Shown here in pieces: positions 51,672-60,080 of a DNA stretch of 64,000 nucleotides (within the stretch, counting starts at the first letter, position 1; each line of letters starts with the position of its first letter). The position numbers and the translations under genes are program-made. Source of the DNA: Bacteroidota bacterium. Its GTDB lineage: Bacteria; Bacteroidota; Bacteroidia; B-17B0; Aurantibacillaceae. The DNA lies in the NCBI GenBank assembly GCA_021156365.1, contig JAJNDK010000011.1:94970-158969 (forward strand). The letters are read 5' to 3'. A model generated the notes under the pieces. The model worked only from the letters and a program-made list of their open reading frames with translations, was not told the DNA's origin and searched no databases.

Positions 51672-52730
51672 ATGTCATATCTGATCTCAGGCATCCAACA
51701 GGTAGGTATCGGTAATCCCAATGTGCATGAGGCATTTGCCTGGTACCGGAAAAATTTCGGGATGGATATCCCTATGCTGGACGAAGATTCGGAGGCCACA
51801 CAAATGCTTCCTTATACCGGAAACCAGGGACACAAACGACATGCGATCCTGGCGATTAATTTAAAAGGTGGTGGCGGCTTCGAGATCTGGCAGTACAAAA
51901 GCCGCACTCCGCAGCCTTGCCCGTTCCAGGTGGAGATCGGCGATTTGGGTTTTACCTGCGCCAAAATGAAAACGGCTGATATTCAGCGCTCGTATGACCG
52001 GCTGAAAGCAAATGGTGTGAAGCTGCTTACCCCCATCATACAAGGTCCCGATGGAAAAAAGCATTTTTACCTCGAAGACCTGTATGGCAATCTGTTTGAG
52101 CTGATCGAATTCAACGATTGGTTCTACAAAGGAATGTTGGAGCAGGGTGGCCCCTGTGGTATGGTGATCGGTGTTTCAGACATGGAGCGTTCCAAAAAAT
52201 TCTATGCAGATATCCTGGGATACGATACCGTGATCTATGATAAGGAAGAAGTATATGCCGATTGGAAAGGCATCAGGGGAAGCGACCAGAAAGCCCGCCG
52301 GGTGCTGCTTTCACACAGCAAGCCGAGGGCAGGAAGCTTCAGCCGTTTGTTGGGAAGCAGCGTGATAGAGCTGGTGCAGTATTCGGAAAAAAAAGGCCGG
52401 AAGATCTTTGAGAACCGTTACTGGGGCGACCTTGGCTTTATCCATTTCTGCTTTGACATCAAGGATATGCAGGGACTGAAAAAACATTGTGCAGAGCATG
52501 GACATCCTTTCACGGTGGAAAGTAATCCTGATTTCGACATGGGAGAAGCGGCCGGGCAGTTTGCCTATATCGAAGATCCGGACGGGGCCCTGATCGAATT
52601 CGTAGAGACCCACAAGATCCCTATACTCAAAAAACTGGGCTGGTATCTCGACCTGGACAAACGCGCTCCCGAAAAGCCATTGCCGGACTGGATGCTGAAA
52701 ACATTACGTTTCAGCCGGTTTAAGGAGTAA
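51672..52730 (+). CDS. Two-domain VOC (glyoxalase/bleomycin-resistance fold) family protein
   Basis: 352-residue cytoplasmic protein with tandem VOC domains. The first starts GIQQVGIGNPNVHEAFAWY and ends FYLEDLYGNLFELIEF; the second starts PCGMVIGVSDMERSKKFYADILGYD and ends FAYIEDPDGALIEFVET. His and Glu residues at the domain edges could bind a metal. VOC enzymes include dioxygenases, isomerases and glutathione-dependent lyases, so the reaction is not predictable. It is a single-gene unit after an intergenic repeat. Confidence 0.87.
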   Translation: MSYLISGIQQVGIGNPNVHEAFAWYRKNFGMDIPMLDEDSEATQMLPYTGNQGHKRHAILAINLKGGGGFEIWQYKSRTPQPCPFQVEIGDLGFTCAKMKTADIQRSYDRLKANGVKLLTPIIQGPDGKKHFYLEDLYGNLFELIEFNDWFYKGMLEQGGPCGMVIGVSDMERSKKFYADILGYDTVIYDKEEVYADWKGIRGSDQKARRVLLSHSKPRAGSFSRLLGSSVIELVQYSEKKGRKIFENRYWGDLGFIHFCFDIKDMQGLKKHCAEHGHPFTVESNPDFDMGEAAGQFAYIEDPDGALIEFVETHKIPILKKLGWYLDLDKRAPEKPLPDWMLKTLRFSRFKE

Positions 52731-52736
52731 GCGCTT

Positions 52737-52841
52737 TTATTCCTCCTCTTCTTTGGTACGATAACGCTCAGCTGTTTCCATTACTTTGTCCTGCTCCAGG
52801 TTAAAAAAGGATTCTTCTATCTCAAAAGATAGGGATGCTTC
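52737..52841 (-). other. Open in-frame extension after the DUF6169-like stop codon
   Basis: Past the TAA that ends the DUF6169-like gene, the same frame stays open for 34 more codons and reads an acidic, helical-looking sequence (FEIEESFFNLEQDK ... YRTKEEEE) before the next stop. It has no start codon of its own near its beginning. It may be the remnant of a longer C-terminus or of a deleted neighbour, or chance. Confidence 0.35.
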
Positions 52842-53264
52842 TTACTGTATAGCGTTCCATAAGTAGGTATCGTCGAAATTATTTTTGAGGTGTTTTATTT
52901 TTTCTTTCAGCGGACTTTCCATATACCATTTGCTGAAGGTGATGGATCGATGTCTTGCCTGTCCATCAACAGAAGAGCAGATATAGGTGATGATGGCCCT
53001 TGGATAAGCTTTGAATATATTTGCAACGATCCGCATGATGGTGTAGCCTACTTTAGGATCATATTTCCGTTCGGATGGTCTCTGTGGCGGATAGCAGCTA
53101 AAGCCCATATACATAGTATACTGGTTTACCTCTTCATCAGGAAAGATAGTAGCGTTCAAATCAAAATAAACAGTGTAAGTATGCCCCAGCTCTGTAATAA
53201 AGACGTAGTTATTCGATGTCTTTGAACGGGTCGTCGTTGTCGGATAATGGAGGTAGGCTGACAA
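52842..53264 (-). CDS. DUF6169-like small protein
   Basis: 140-residue protein. YVFITELGHTYTVYFDLNATIF and MYMGFSCYPP, followed by VGYTIMRIVANIFKAYPRAIITYIC and ARHRSITFSKWY, resemble the DUF6169 family of Bacteroidota as I remember it; function unknown. The ATG at 53264 is the only available one before the conserved part and overlaps the upstream small gene by 56 bp in another frame. No signal peptide or helices spanning the membrane are evident. The pairing with a small upstream protein is common for toxin-antitoxin-like loci, but there is no specific sign of toxicity. Confidence 0.72.
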   Translation of the reverse strand: MSAYLHYPTTTTRSKTSNNYVFITELGHTYTVYFDLNATIFPDEEVNQYTMYMGFSCYPPQRPSERKYDPKVGYTIMRIVANIFKAYPRAIITYICSSVDGQARHRSITFSKWYMESPLKEKIKHLKNNFDDTYLWNAIQ

Positions 53265-53403
53265 AATTTTTGCTTAATTCAGAATCGATTTTTTTTCCGG
53301 ATTCTATTTGTTTGTTGATCAAAGAAAACTTATTAGCAACAGCTTTCAGGGCCATCATATCGAGGCCGGTATTTCTTTTTTCTGCTGTTGTAATTGTTTT
53401 CAT
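53209..53403 (-). CDS. Small hypothetical protein upstream of the DUF6169-like gene
   Basis: 64-residue polar protein with a central helix (LDMMALKAVANKFSLINKQIESGKKI) and an acidic, serine-rich tail (PPLSDNDDPFKDIE). It is not recognised. A full promoter match (TTTG, 19 nt, TAGATTTG) lies 22 nt upstream of its ATG, which supports its being expressed. Its 3' end overlaps the next gene by 56 bp, so the two are probably translated together. Confidence 0.65.
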   Translation of the reverse strand: MKTITTAEKRNTGLDMMALKAVANKFSLINKQIESGKKIDSELSKNFVSLPPLSDNDDPFKDIE

Positions 53404-53425
53404 AATTCCCTAAGTTCTACAATAA

Positions 53426-53455
53426 CAAATCTATAAAATAATCCCCGGATTTCAA
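53426..53455 (-). promoter_or_regulatory. Bacteroidota-type promoter for the DUF6169-like pair
   Basis: Minus strand: TTG at 53,455-53,453, 19 nt spacer, then TAGATTTG at 53,433-53,426. Both boxes and the spacing match the consensus TTG-N19-TAnnTTTG. The -7 box lies 22 nt before the ATG. Confidence 0.65.
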
Positions 53456-53548
53456 AAATTTTCACACCTTCGGCATTTTAACGATCAGCCGCTCTCATTT
53501 CCGCTTTTCACAAGCCTGTTTTTCTTCATTCTTAGTGAAAAGTATCGC

Positions 53549-53578
53549 TTGTATTTGTCAAATTATCCTTTATTTTTG
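53549..53578 (+). promoter_or_regulatory. Bacteroidota-type promoter for the E2 gene
   Basis: TTG at 53,549-53,551, 19 nt spacer and TATTTTTG at 53,571-53,578, a full consensus match, 38 bp before the ATG. It is divergent from the promoter at 53,426-53,455; the 213-bp gap holds both. Confidence 0.65.
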
Positions 53579-53616
53579 CAGGGTTTCGAAAAAGATCTGA
53601 TTTTATACATAGTATC

Positions 53617-54951
53617 ATGGCACAATTTGATTTAGTAATGCCTAAAATGGGCGAGAGTGTAGCAGAAGCTACCATAATTAAGTGGGTAAAAAATGTGGGT
53701 GACGCTGTGAAGCTGGATGAGACCATATTGGAGATCGCCACGGATAAAGTAGATTCGGAGATCCCTTCTCCTTTTGAGGGAACATTGGTAAAACAATTGT
53801 TCAAGGAAGGCGATGTAGTACAGGTAGGAACCGTGATCGCCGTGATATCTTCAGACGCTTCGGCAGCAGTGGAAACCCCGAAAACAGCTGCACCGGTTGC
53901 CAATAAAACGGCAGAAGTAGTGTCAGCCCCGGTAGCCAATGTTGCTGCCAGCCATGCCAATAACGATTACACACAGTCCTCTAAATTCTACTCACCCCTT
54001 GTGAAAAACATCGCGAAGCAGGAAGGCATTGCCCTTGCCGAGCTGGAAACGATCAATGGTACAGGGAAAGATGGTCGTGTGACCAAATCCGATATTCTTG
54101 CCTATATACCTAACAAAGGCAAAGGTGTTTCCGTTGCAGAGCCCGTGAAAGAAGTAGCAGCTCCAAAACAGAATACAGCAGTTACAGCCAGCTCCAACGG
54201 TGCGGCTACTACGCATAAGCAACCGGCCATTAAACTGATGGCAGGCGATGAGATCATTGAAATGGACCGTATGCGTAAGCTGATCGCGGATCATATGGTG
54301 ATGAGCAAACATGTTTCTCCTCACGTGACTTCTTTTGTGGAAGCGGATGTGACCAATATGGTGTTGTGGAGAGACAAAGTAAAAAGCCAGTTCGAAAAAC
54401 GCGAAGGAGAAAAGATCACTTTTACACCGCTTTTTGTAGAAGCAGTAGCGAAAGCGATCAAGGATTTCCCAATGATCAATGTAGCGGTTGACGGAACAAA
54501 TATCGTTAAACGTAAATCCATCAACATAGGAATGGCAGCAGCACTGCCTTCAGGCAACCTGATCGTTCCTGTGATCAGGAATGCAGATGAGAAGAACCTG
54601 ATAGGTCTTACCAAAGCGGTGAATGACCTTGCAAAACGTGCAAGAGCCAATAAGCTTGCTCCGGATGAGATCCAGGACGGAACATTCACCCTTACGAATG
54701 TAGGCGGTTTCGGAAACGTGATGGGAACACCTATTATTAACCAGCCGCAGGTAGCGATCCTCGCAACAGGTTCTATTAAGAAAAAACCGGCCGTGATCGA
54801 AACTCCGTATGGAGATACGATCGGTATCCGCCATATGATGTTCCTTTCCCTGTCTTATGACCATAGGGTAGTGGATGGATCCTTAGGAGGTACTTTTTTA
54901 CGGAAAGTTGCCGATTATCTGGAAGAATTTGACATTAATAGAACATTTTAA
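53617..54951 (+). CDS. 2-oxo acid dehydrogenase complex E2 subunit (lipoyl acyltransferase)
   Basis: 444-residue E2 of a 2-oxo-acid dehydrogenase complex. The N-terminal lipoyl domain has Lys44 in EIATDKVDSEIPS. After an Ala/Val-rich linker comes a peripheral-subunit-binding domain (about residues 124-165, YSPLVKNIAKQEGI and GKDGRVTKSDILAYI). A second linker leads to the catalytic domain with LSYDHRVVDGSLGG, His416 and Asp420 being the active-site pair. The E1 and E3 genes are not adjacent, so I cannot say if the substrate is 2-oxoglutarate, pyruvate or a branched-chain keto acid. It is preceded by a good promoter and forms a single-gene unit. Confidence 0.92.
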   Translation: MAQFDLVMPKMGESVAEATIIKWVKNVGDAVKLDETILEIATDKVDSEIPSPFEGTLVKQLFKEGDVVQVGTVIAVISSDASAAVETPKTAAPVANKTAEVVSAPVANVAASHANNDYTQSSKFYSPLVKNIAKQEGIALAELETINGTGKDGRVTKSDILAYIPNKGKGVSVAEPVKEVAAPKQNTAVTASSNGAATTHKQPAIKLMAGDEIIEMDRMRKLIADHMVMSKHVSPHVTSFVEADVTNMVLWRDKVKSQFEKREGEKITFTPLFVEAVAKAIKDFPMINVAVDGTNIVKRKSINIGMAAALPSGNLIVPVIRNADEKNLIGLTKAVNDLAKRARANKLAPDEIQDGTFTLTNVGGFGNVMGTPIINQPQVAILATGSIKKKPAVIETPYGDTIGIRHMMFLSLSYDHRVVDGSLGGTFLRKVADYLEEFDINRTF

Positions 54952-54981
54952 TTAATTTATCGGTTTTTAGATTAATTTTTC

Positions 54982-54989
54982 TATTTTTG
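54982..54989 (+). promoter_or_regulatory. Promoter -7 box (TATTTTTG) for the PD40/OmpA-like gene
   Basis: Exact TAnnTTTG match 67 bp before the ATG in the 105-bp gap after the E2 gene; the expected -33 position reads TCG rather than TTG. Confidence 0.5.
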
Positions 54990-55056
54990 GTACCCATATA
55001 GAAATCAGGAAATAACGCCGGCCCGTTTTTCCCAGTATTAATATTTGTAATCAATT

Positions 55057-57747
55057 ATGAAGAGAACGCATTTAGTTATTTTAGTGTCTTTCCTGTTATT
55101 TTCCCAACTCAAAGCTCAGTATTCTACCATGGCTGATCTGGGTTCCTATAAGAAAAATTTTATTGAGGGGAGCTTGTTATTGGAGGAAGACAATAAGATA
55201 ATGGCACTCGAGGCATTCCGGAATGCCTACAAATACGACTCTACCAATGCAAATATCAACTATTTATTGGGTTATTGTTTCCTTTTTCACCCAAACAAAA
55301 AGCATCTTGCCGAGGAATACCTCGAAAAGGCCGTTCAAAAGACCAGCAAAAATTACCTGCCTTTTGAGCCTACCGAGAAGTATGCCCCGGTTATAAGCTA
55401 CTATTACCTTGCTCAATCCTACCATCTTGATTATAAATTTGACGATGCCGACCGGATGCTGGCTACTTACGAGTCCTTTCTGAAATCCAAAGAAAAAGAA
55501 GCGAAAGCCAACGTTGAGTATATGAAGGAACGTATCAAGTTCGGTCGTTTGTACAAAGCGGCTCCTCAAACAGTACAGATCGTTAATATGGGCGATAGTA
55601 TAAATGATGCGATGCCTGACTATTCGCCTTTACTGAGTGCAGATGAGCGTACGATGATATTTACCCATCGCGGAAGGAACAATGTGGGCGGCGGAGAAGC
55701 GGCTCCCGATGGTTTTGCATTTGAAGATGTAATGATTTCTTACCGTAAAGACAACGGCGACTGGACTACTCCGAAATCCATCAGCCCCTATATCAATACG
55801 AGTGGCCATGACGGATCTGTAGGTCTTACTCCTGACGGTCAGACACTGATCGTGTACAAAGATGAAAATGGTGGTGACCTCTTCTATTCCCAGTTTGATG
55901 GCCGTGACTGGAGCATTCCTGTAAAATTCGGATCCAATATCAATTCGCAATACTGGGAGCCTTCTGCCTGCCTTTCGCGCGACGGAAACGCCTTGTACTT
56001 TGTGAGCGATCGCCCGGGCGGACTGGGTGGACGTGATATTTACCGTTGTGTGAAATTGCCGAACGGGCAGTGGAGTCTTGCTACGAACCTGGGGCCGAAT
56101 ATCAATACACCTTATGACGAAGAGTCTCCTTTTCTATCTGCAGACGGGATCACCTTCTATTTCAGTTCCAGAGGCCACCAGTCGATGGGCGGATTCGATA
56201 TTATGCTTTCCATCATTGGAGAAGACGGGCAGTTCAGTCCTCCGATGAATATGGAATACCCTATTAACTCCACGGATGACGATCTGTACCTGGTGGCTTC
56301 GCCGGATAACAGAAGGTTGTATTATGCGTCTGCACACGAGGATCCGAAAGCATTCGGAGAAAAAGATATTTACAAAATCACCTACGATGCCGGAAGATCC
56401 AACCCGCTTGCCTTATTCAAAGGACAGATCAAACCGGGGCCTTGCGACAGTCTTCCGGACGATATCGTGATCATCGTTACAAACAGGAGCTCAGGCGAAA
56501 TGATAGGCACCTACCGTCCGCAGCATACCACCGGTACTTTTGCCGTTATCCTTCCTCCGGGTTCTGTGTATACATTCTCCTATCAGCAGGGTGGCGTTGA
56601 TATTTTCAGCGAGGAAGTAGACGTGACCAATGATATTTCTTACGATGAGATCCAGAAAGAGCTGAAACTGAAGCCACACAACCTCTGTAACGGTGCCCTG
56701 ATGGATTATGATTCCCTCAAATCCACCGAGCAGCTCCTGGACCTGACTGTACTGAACAACAAAAAGGAACAAAAAGGTGTTGACAAGGTGAAATTCAAGC
56801 TGAATACCAAAGACGGGATGTATTATGAGGATGTGACCGATGCGGCAGGTGAGCATAAAAATATCCTGCTCGAAAAAAATCATGATTATGATATCGTACT
56901 CACAGACTATCCGAAAATAAAGGCTCATTTTACCACCATCGGTGTTGTAGGCGGAAAGAGGATCAGCAAAACATTGTATTTAGGTGAAGAGCCTGTTGTG
57001 GTGAAGGAACCGAAGATCAAAGAGCCGAAGATCAAGGAACCAAAAGAGGTAAAAGAACCGAAAGAAATTAATATCACCCTGAATGTATTGGTGCTGAACA
57101 GTAAAAAGCTGAAAAAGCCGGTGGCCAATGCTACGATCAACCTTGTTGGAACAGATGGCTCTACCTATACCGGTACTACGGACGAAAACGGGAAGCTGTC
57201 GGATGTTGCACTTTCGAAGGAAGTAAATTACGAGCTGATCGCAGAGAGCAACGGTGTTAAATCAGCGAAGAACCTCGTGTCGGTGCATGGTATCCGGAAG
57301 TCGAAAGTATTCGCAAAAACCCTGTATATCGAAGGGCCTGCCGAGCACGCGGAGATCCCTGACAACAGCGAGGTGGCAGGAACAACTTTCAAATTCACCT
57401 TCAAATACAATATGAACGAGGTGGATGAAATGGCCCCGGAGTATATCGAGTTTATCAATAACCTGATGAAGGTGAAAGAATCTCATGGAAAGATCAAGCT
57501 GAAAGTGACAGCCAGTGCATCCAATGTGCCTACCAAGACACATATATCCAATAAGGATCTTTCTGCCAAACGGATGAAAAGCACGGAAGCGAAGATCATG
57601 CGTTCTTTACAGGCCAAAGGAGTGGCAGCTACAGACATTGAGATCGTAAAAGAAGAATCGCTTATTTCCGGACCTGCCTATGCAAATGATGCGGGAAATA
57701 CCAGTAAATACGAAAAATTCCAGTTTGTAAGGGTGGAAGCCTTTTAA
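55057..57747 (+). CDS. Exported TPR-PD40-OmpA-like envelope protein
   Basis: 896-residue exported protein. A signal peptide (HLVILVSFLLFSQLKAQ) is followed by a TPR-like helical part (AFRNAYKYDSTNANINYLLGY, about residues 35-160). Next come PD40 beta-propeller repeats with YSPLLSADERTMIFTHRG, VGLTPDGQTLIVYKDE, ACLSRDGNALYFVSDRPGG and PFLSADGITFYFSSRG. Two Ig/CNA-B-like segments flank a KEPK-repeat linker (about residues 645-672). The C-terminal 120 residues resemble an OmpA domain (NKDLSAKRMKSTEAKIMRSLQAKG), but the usual GHTD-type peptidoglycan-binding motif reads TASASN. Such proteins are envelope-associated and sometimes linked to gliding or type IX secretion. It is followed by a strong terminator. 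Confidence 0.87.
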   Translation: MKRTHLVILVSFLLFSQLKAQYSTMADLGSYKKNFIEGSLLLEEDNKIMALEAFRNAYKYDSTNANINYLLGYCFLFHPNKKHLAEEYLEKAVQKTSKNYLPFEPTEKYAPVISYYYLAQSYHLDYKFDDADRMLATYESFLKSKEKEAKANVEYMKERIKFGRLYKAAPQTVQIVNMGDSINDAMPDYSPLLSADERTMIFTHRGRNNVGGGEAAPDGFAFEDVMISYRKDNGDWTTPKSISPYINTSGHDGSVGLTPDGQTLIVYKDENGGDLFYSQFDGRDWSIPVKFGSNINSQYWEPSACLSRDGNALYFVSDRPGGLGGRDIYRCVKLPNGQWSLATNLGPNINTPYDEESPFLSADGITFYFSSRGHQSMGGFDIMLSIIGEDGQFSPPMNMEYPINSTDDDLYLVASPDNRRLYYASAHEDPKAFGEKDIYKITYDAGRSNPLALFKGQIKPGPCDSLPDDIVIIVTNRSSGEMIGTYRPQHTTGTFAVILPPGSVYTFSYQQGGVDIFSEEVDVTNDISYDEIQKELKLKPHNLCNGALMDYDSLKSTEQLLDLTVLNNKKEQKGVDKVKFKLNTKDGMYYEDVTDAAGEHKNILLEKNHDYDIVLTDYPKIKAHFTTIGVVGGKRISKTLYLGEEPVVVKEPKIKEPKIKEPKEVKEPKEINITLNVLVLNSKKLKKPVANATINLVGTDGSTYTGTTDENGKLSDVALSKEVNYELIAESNGVKSAKNLVSVHGIRKSKVFAKTLYIEGPAEHAEIPDNSEVAGTTFKFTFKYNMNEVDEMAPEYIEFINNLMKVKESHGKIKLKVTASASNVPTKTHISNKDLSAKRMKSTEAKIMRSLQAKGVAATDIEIVKEESLISGPAYANDAGNTSKYEKFQFVRVEAF

Positions 57748-57774
57748 ATAAGAACTAAAAAAATGCGTACCTTT

Positions 57775-57808
57775 GAAAACCGATTTGAAAAGATCGGTTT
57801 TCTTTTTT
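57775..57808 (+). terminator. Rho-independent terminator after the PD40/OmpA-like gene
   Basis: A perfect 10-bp stem (GAAAACCGAT / ATCGGTTTTC) with an 8-nt loop and six T residues. It begins 27 bp after the stop codon and ends 2 bp before the ATG of the next gene, so it also occupies that gene's ribosome-binding region. Confidence 0.78.
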
Positions 57809-57810
57809 AC

Positions 57811-58551
57811 ATGTCGTCGGAAAAACATAGCTGGTTCAAGACCTGGTTTGATACACCTTATTATCATACACTGTATTGTAACCGCAACAACAATGAGGCA
57901 GAAGCATTCATTGAGAATATCATAAGCTACCTGCAGCCGGATCCCGGCAGCAAATTCTGGGACCTGGCTTGTGGAAAAGGCAGGCATTCTCTCACCTTGT
58001 CGAAATATGGCTATCAGGTGGTAGGCACGGATCTTTCGGAGCAGAACATCGAATACGCGTCACAGTTTGAGAACGATCACCTGCAGTTCTATAAATTAGA
58101 TATGCGCTCGCCTTTCCGTACCAATTACTTCGATTATGTATTCAACCTGTTTACCAGCTTCGGGTACTTCGAAAAAAAGACAGACGATATAAAGGTGTTT
58201 ACTTCCGTATACAATTCACTGAAGCCCGGTGGTACATTCCTGTTTGATTATATCAATGGCACCAAAGCAATAAAAAACCTGGTAAAACGGGAAGAGAAGG
58301 AAATTAACGGGATCCGTTTCTGCATTACCAAAGAATACATAAAAGGCAGGGTGCATAAAAACATTGATATACGGGATGGCGAAAAAGAATTGCATTTCAG
58401 TGAATCCGTAAAGTTGTTTACACGCGATGAGCTGATGGAGTATGCTAAAAAAGTGGGATTTAGCTGTGAAAAAACGTTTGGGAATTACCAGTTGGACGGA
58501 TTTGATGAGCAATCATCCGATCGCCTGATCTTATTATTTGAAAAGAAATAA
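57811..58551 (+). CDS. Class I SAM-dependent methyltransferase
   Basis: 246-residue methyltransferase beginning SSEKHSWFKTWFDTPYYHTLY, a start common in Bacteroidota homologues. SAM binding is through FWDLACGKGRHSLTL, with VVGTDLSEQNIEYA for the acidic residue of motif II and YVFNLFTSFGYF for motif IV. An upstream ATG at 57763 is in frame but lies before and inside the terminator hairpin, so I reject it. The target is unknown. Its TAA overlaps the ATG of the ZIP transporter gene, opening an apparent six-gene operon. Confidence 0.88.
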   Translation: MSSEKHSWFKTWFDTPYYHTLYCNRNNNEAEAFIENIISYLQPDPGSKFWDLACGKGRHSLTLSKYGYQVVGTDLSEQNIEYASQFENDHLQFYKLDMRSPFRTNYFDYVFNLFTSFGYFEKKTDDIKVFTSVYNSLKPGGTFLFDYINGTKAIKNLVKREEKEINGIRFCITKEYIKGRVHKNIDIRDGEKELHFSESVKLFTRDELMEYAKKVGFSCEKTFGNYQLDGFDEQSSDRLILLFEKK

Positions 58552-59291
58552 TGCAGCTTATATTTACATTACTACTGTTATTTGTGCCGGTACTGCTTTG
58601 CGGATTGCTGGTGTTCCGTTTCAAGGTGTCAGACAATGGCCTGAAGCTGATCCTTGCATTCAGCGCTTCGTACCTGTTGGCGCTTTCCTTCCTGCACTTG
58701 TTGCCGGAGGTGTTTGGCAAAGGAGATGAACACATCGGTATTTTTATCCTGATCGGTTTTTTCATTCAGCTCTTTCTCGATTTTTTCTCTACCGGTATCG
58801 AGCACGGACATATCCATGTACACCATCACACGAACAAAAAATTCCCGCTGGCTATCCTCTTCGGTTTGTATTTTCACTCCTTCCTCGAAGGCCTGCCGAT
58901 CTCGGACATTGTACAGGCCCAGCACCAGGAGCATTCCATATTGGGATTCAAAAATTCATTGGTAGTAGGACTAACGTTGCATAACATTCCTATTTCCGTG
59001 GCGTTCGTAACCATGCTGCAACAAATGCATGTATCGAAAAAGAACTCGATCATTTACCTCGTCTTGTTTGCTGCCATGGCGCCCCTGGGATCCTGTTTCA
59101 GCGGGCTGCTGCATGTATTGGGCATCAGCAATATCGATTACATTATCCAGATCTCCCTGGGTATCGTGGTGGGCATCTTCCTGCATATCTCTACAACCAT
59201 TATGTTTGAAAGCAGTAACAATCATAAATACAATTTTGTAAAAATGGCTACGATCATTGCGGGTTCCGTGGTGGCGTACCTGATAAGTTAA
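58551..59291 (+). CDS. ZIP-family metal transporter
   Basis: 246-residue inner-membrane protein with about eight helices. A histidine-rich loop (IEHGHIHVHHHTNKK) precedes the conserved FHSFLEGLPISDIV and VGLTLHNIPISVAFV segments, whose His, Glu and Asn residues form the ZIP metal path. It probably imports zinc or another divalent metal. It starts within the methyltransferase stop and is followed after 21 bp by another methyltransferase. Confidence 0.92.
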   Translation: MQLIFTLLLLFVPVLLCGLLVFRFKVSDNGLKLILAFSASYLLALSFLHLLPEVFGKGDEHIGIFILIGFFIQLFLDFFSTGIEHGHIHVHHHTNKKFPLAILFGLYFHSFLEGLPISDIVQAQHQEHSILGFKNSLVVGLTLHNIPISVAFVTMLQQMHVSKKNSIIYLVLFAAMAPLGSCFSGLLHVLGISNIDYIIQISLGIVVGIFLHISTTIMFESSNNHKYNFVKMATIIAGSVVAYLIS

Positions 59292-59312
59292 ACATAAAAA
59301 CACCTATATCAT

Positions 59313-60077
59313 ATGTTCCATTTTTTATTGCGCACCATACCACGTCCGATCCTGATCCAGTTCAGTCTGTGGTTCAGTAAGATCGCTCCACTGGTATACA
59401 AAGGCACGCGTTATACGGATCCTATCAGTGGCAAATCTTACCGGAAGTTTTTGCCCTATGGGTATTCGGGAAAAGCAAAACGTAAGAACGTACTTTGTCC
59501 CGGCAGCCTGAGCCTGGAACGTCATCGCTTGTTGTGGCTGTATTTAAAAGAGCGCACCGATTTCTTCACGAAGAAATACAAGATGCTGCATATTGCGCCT
59601 GAACAGTGTTTTTACAAGCTGTTCAAAAACATGAAAAACCTGGAGTATACTACCGGCGATTACAATTCACCGATCGCCGATGTACATTTCGATCTGCACA
59701 AAGCTCCTTTTGAAGACAATACCTTTGACGTGATCTTTTGCAACCATGTACTGGAGCATGTGGAAGACGATGCGCAGTGCATGCGTGAGCTATACAGGAT
59801 CATGAAGCCGGGTGGCTGGGGCATTTTCCAGGTACCGTTGGATACTACGCGCGAAAAGACATACGAAGATCCTACGATCACCAGCGAGGCCGACCGTGAG
59901 ATCCATTTTTGGCAAAAAGATCACGTACGTTTGTTCGGGCTCGATTACAAGGACCGCCTGGCAGCAGCGGGTTTTGATGTAACAGTGGATGATTTTGTGA
60001 ATACACTGAAGCCGGAAGAAGTTGACCGGTATCGTTTGCCGGCAGGAGAAATGTTATACGTTTGTCGTAAAAAATAA
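59313..60077 (+). CDS. Class I SAM-dependent methyltransferase
   Basis: 254-residue protein. MLHIAPEQCFYKLFKNM replaces the common glycine-rich motif I, and YTTGDYNSPIADVHFDLHKAPFEDNTFDVIFCNHVLEHVEDD is a clear SAM-methyltransferase motif II-IV region. RIMKPGGWGIFQVPL is motif V/post-IV. The N-terminus is basic with a cysteine (KNVLCPGS). The sequence is typical of sugar or lipid methyltransferases near nucleotide-sugar genes; the target is unknown. The HddC-like gene follows 3 bp later. Confidence 0.85.
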   Translation: MFHFLLRTIPRPILIQFSLWFSKIAPLVYKGTRYTDPISGKSYRKFLPYGYSGKAKRKNVLCPGSLSLERHRLLWLYLKERTDFFTKKYKMLHIAPEQCFYKLFKNMKNLEYTTGDYNSPIADVHFDLHKAPFEDNTFDVIFCNHVLEHVEDDAQCMRELYRIMKPGGWGIFQVPLDTTREKTYEDPTITSEADREIHFWQKDHVRLFGLDYKDRLAAAGFDVTVDDFVNTLKPEEVDRYRLPAGEMLYVCRKK

Positions 60078-60080
60078 TTC

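Noticed and set aside
57763..57810. Upstream in-frame ATG for the methyltransferase
   Set aside because: The added residues would be encoded by the terminator hairpin, and homologues start with the SSEKHSWF-type sequence.
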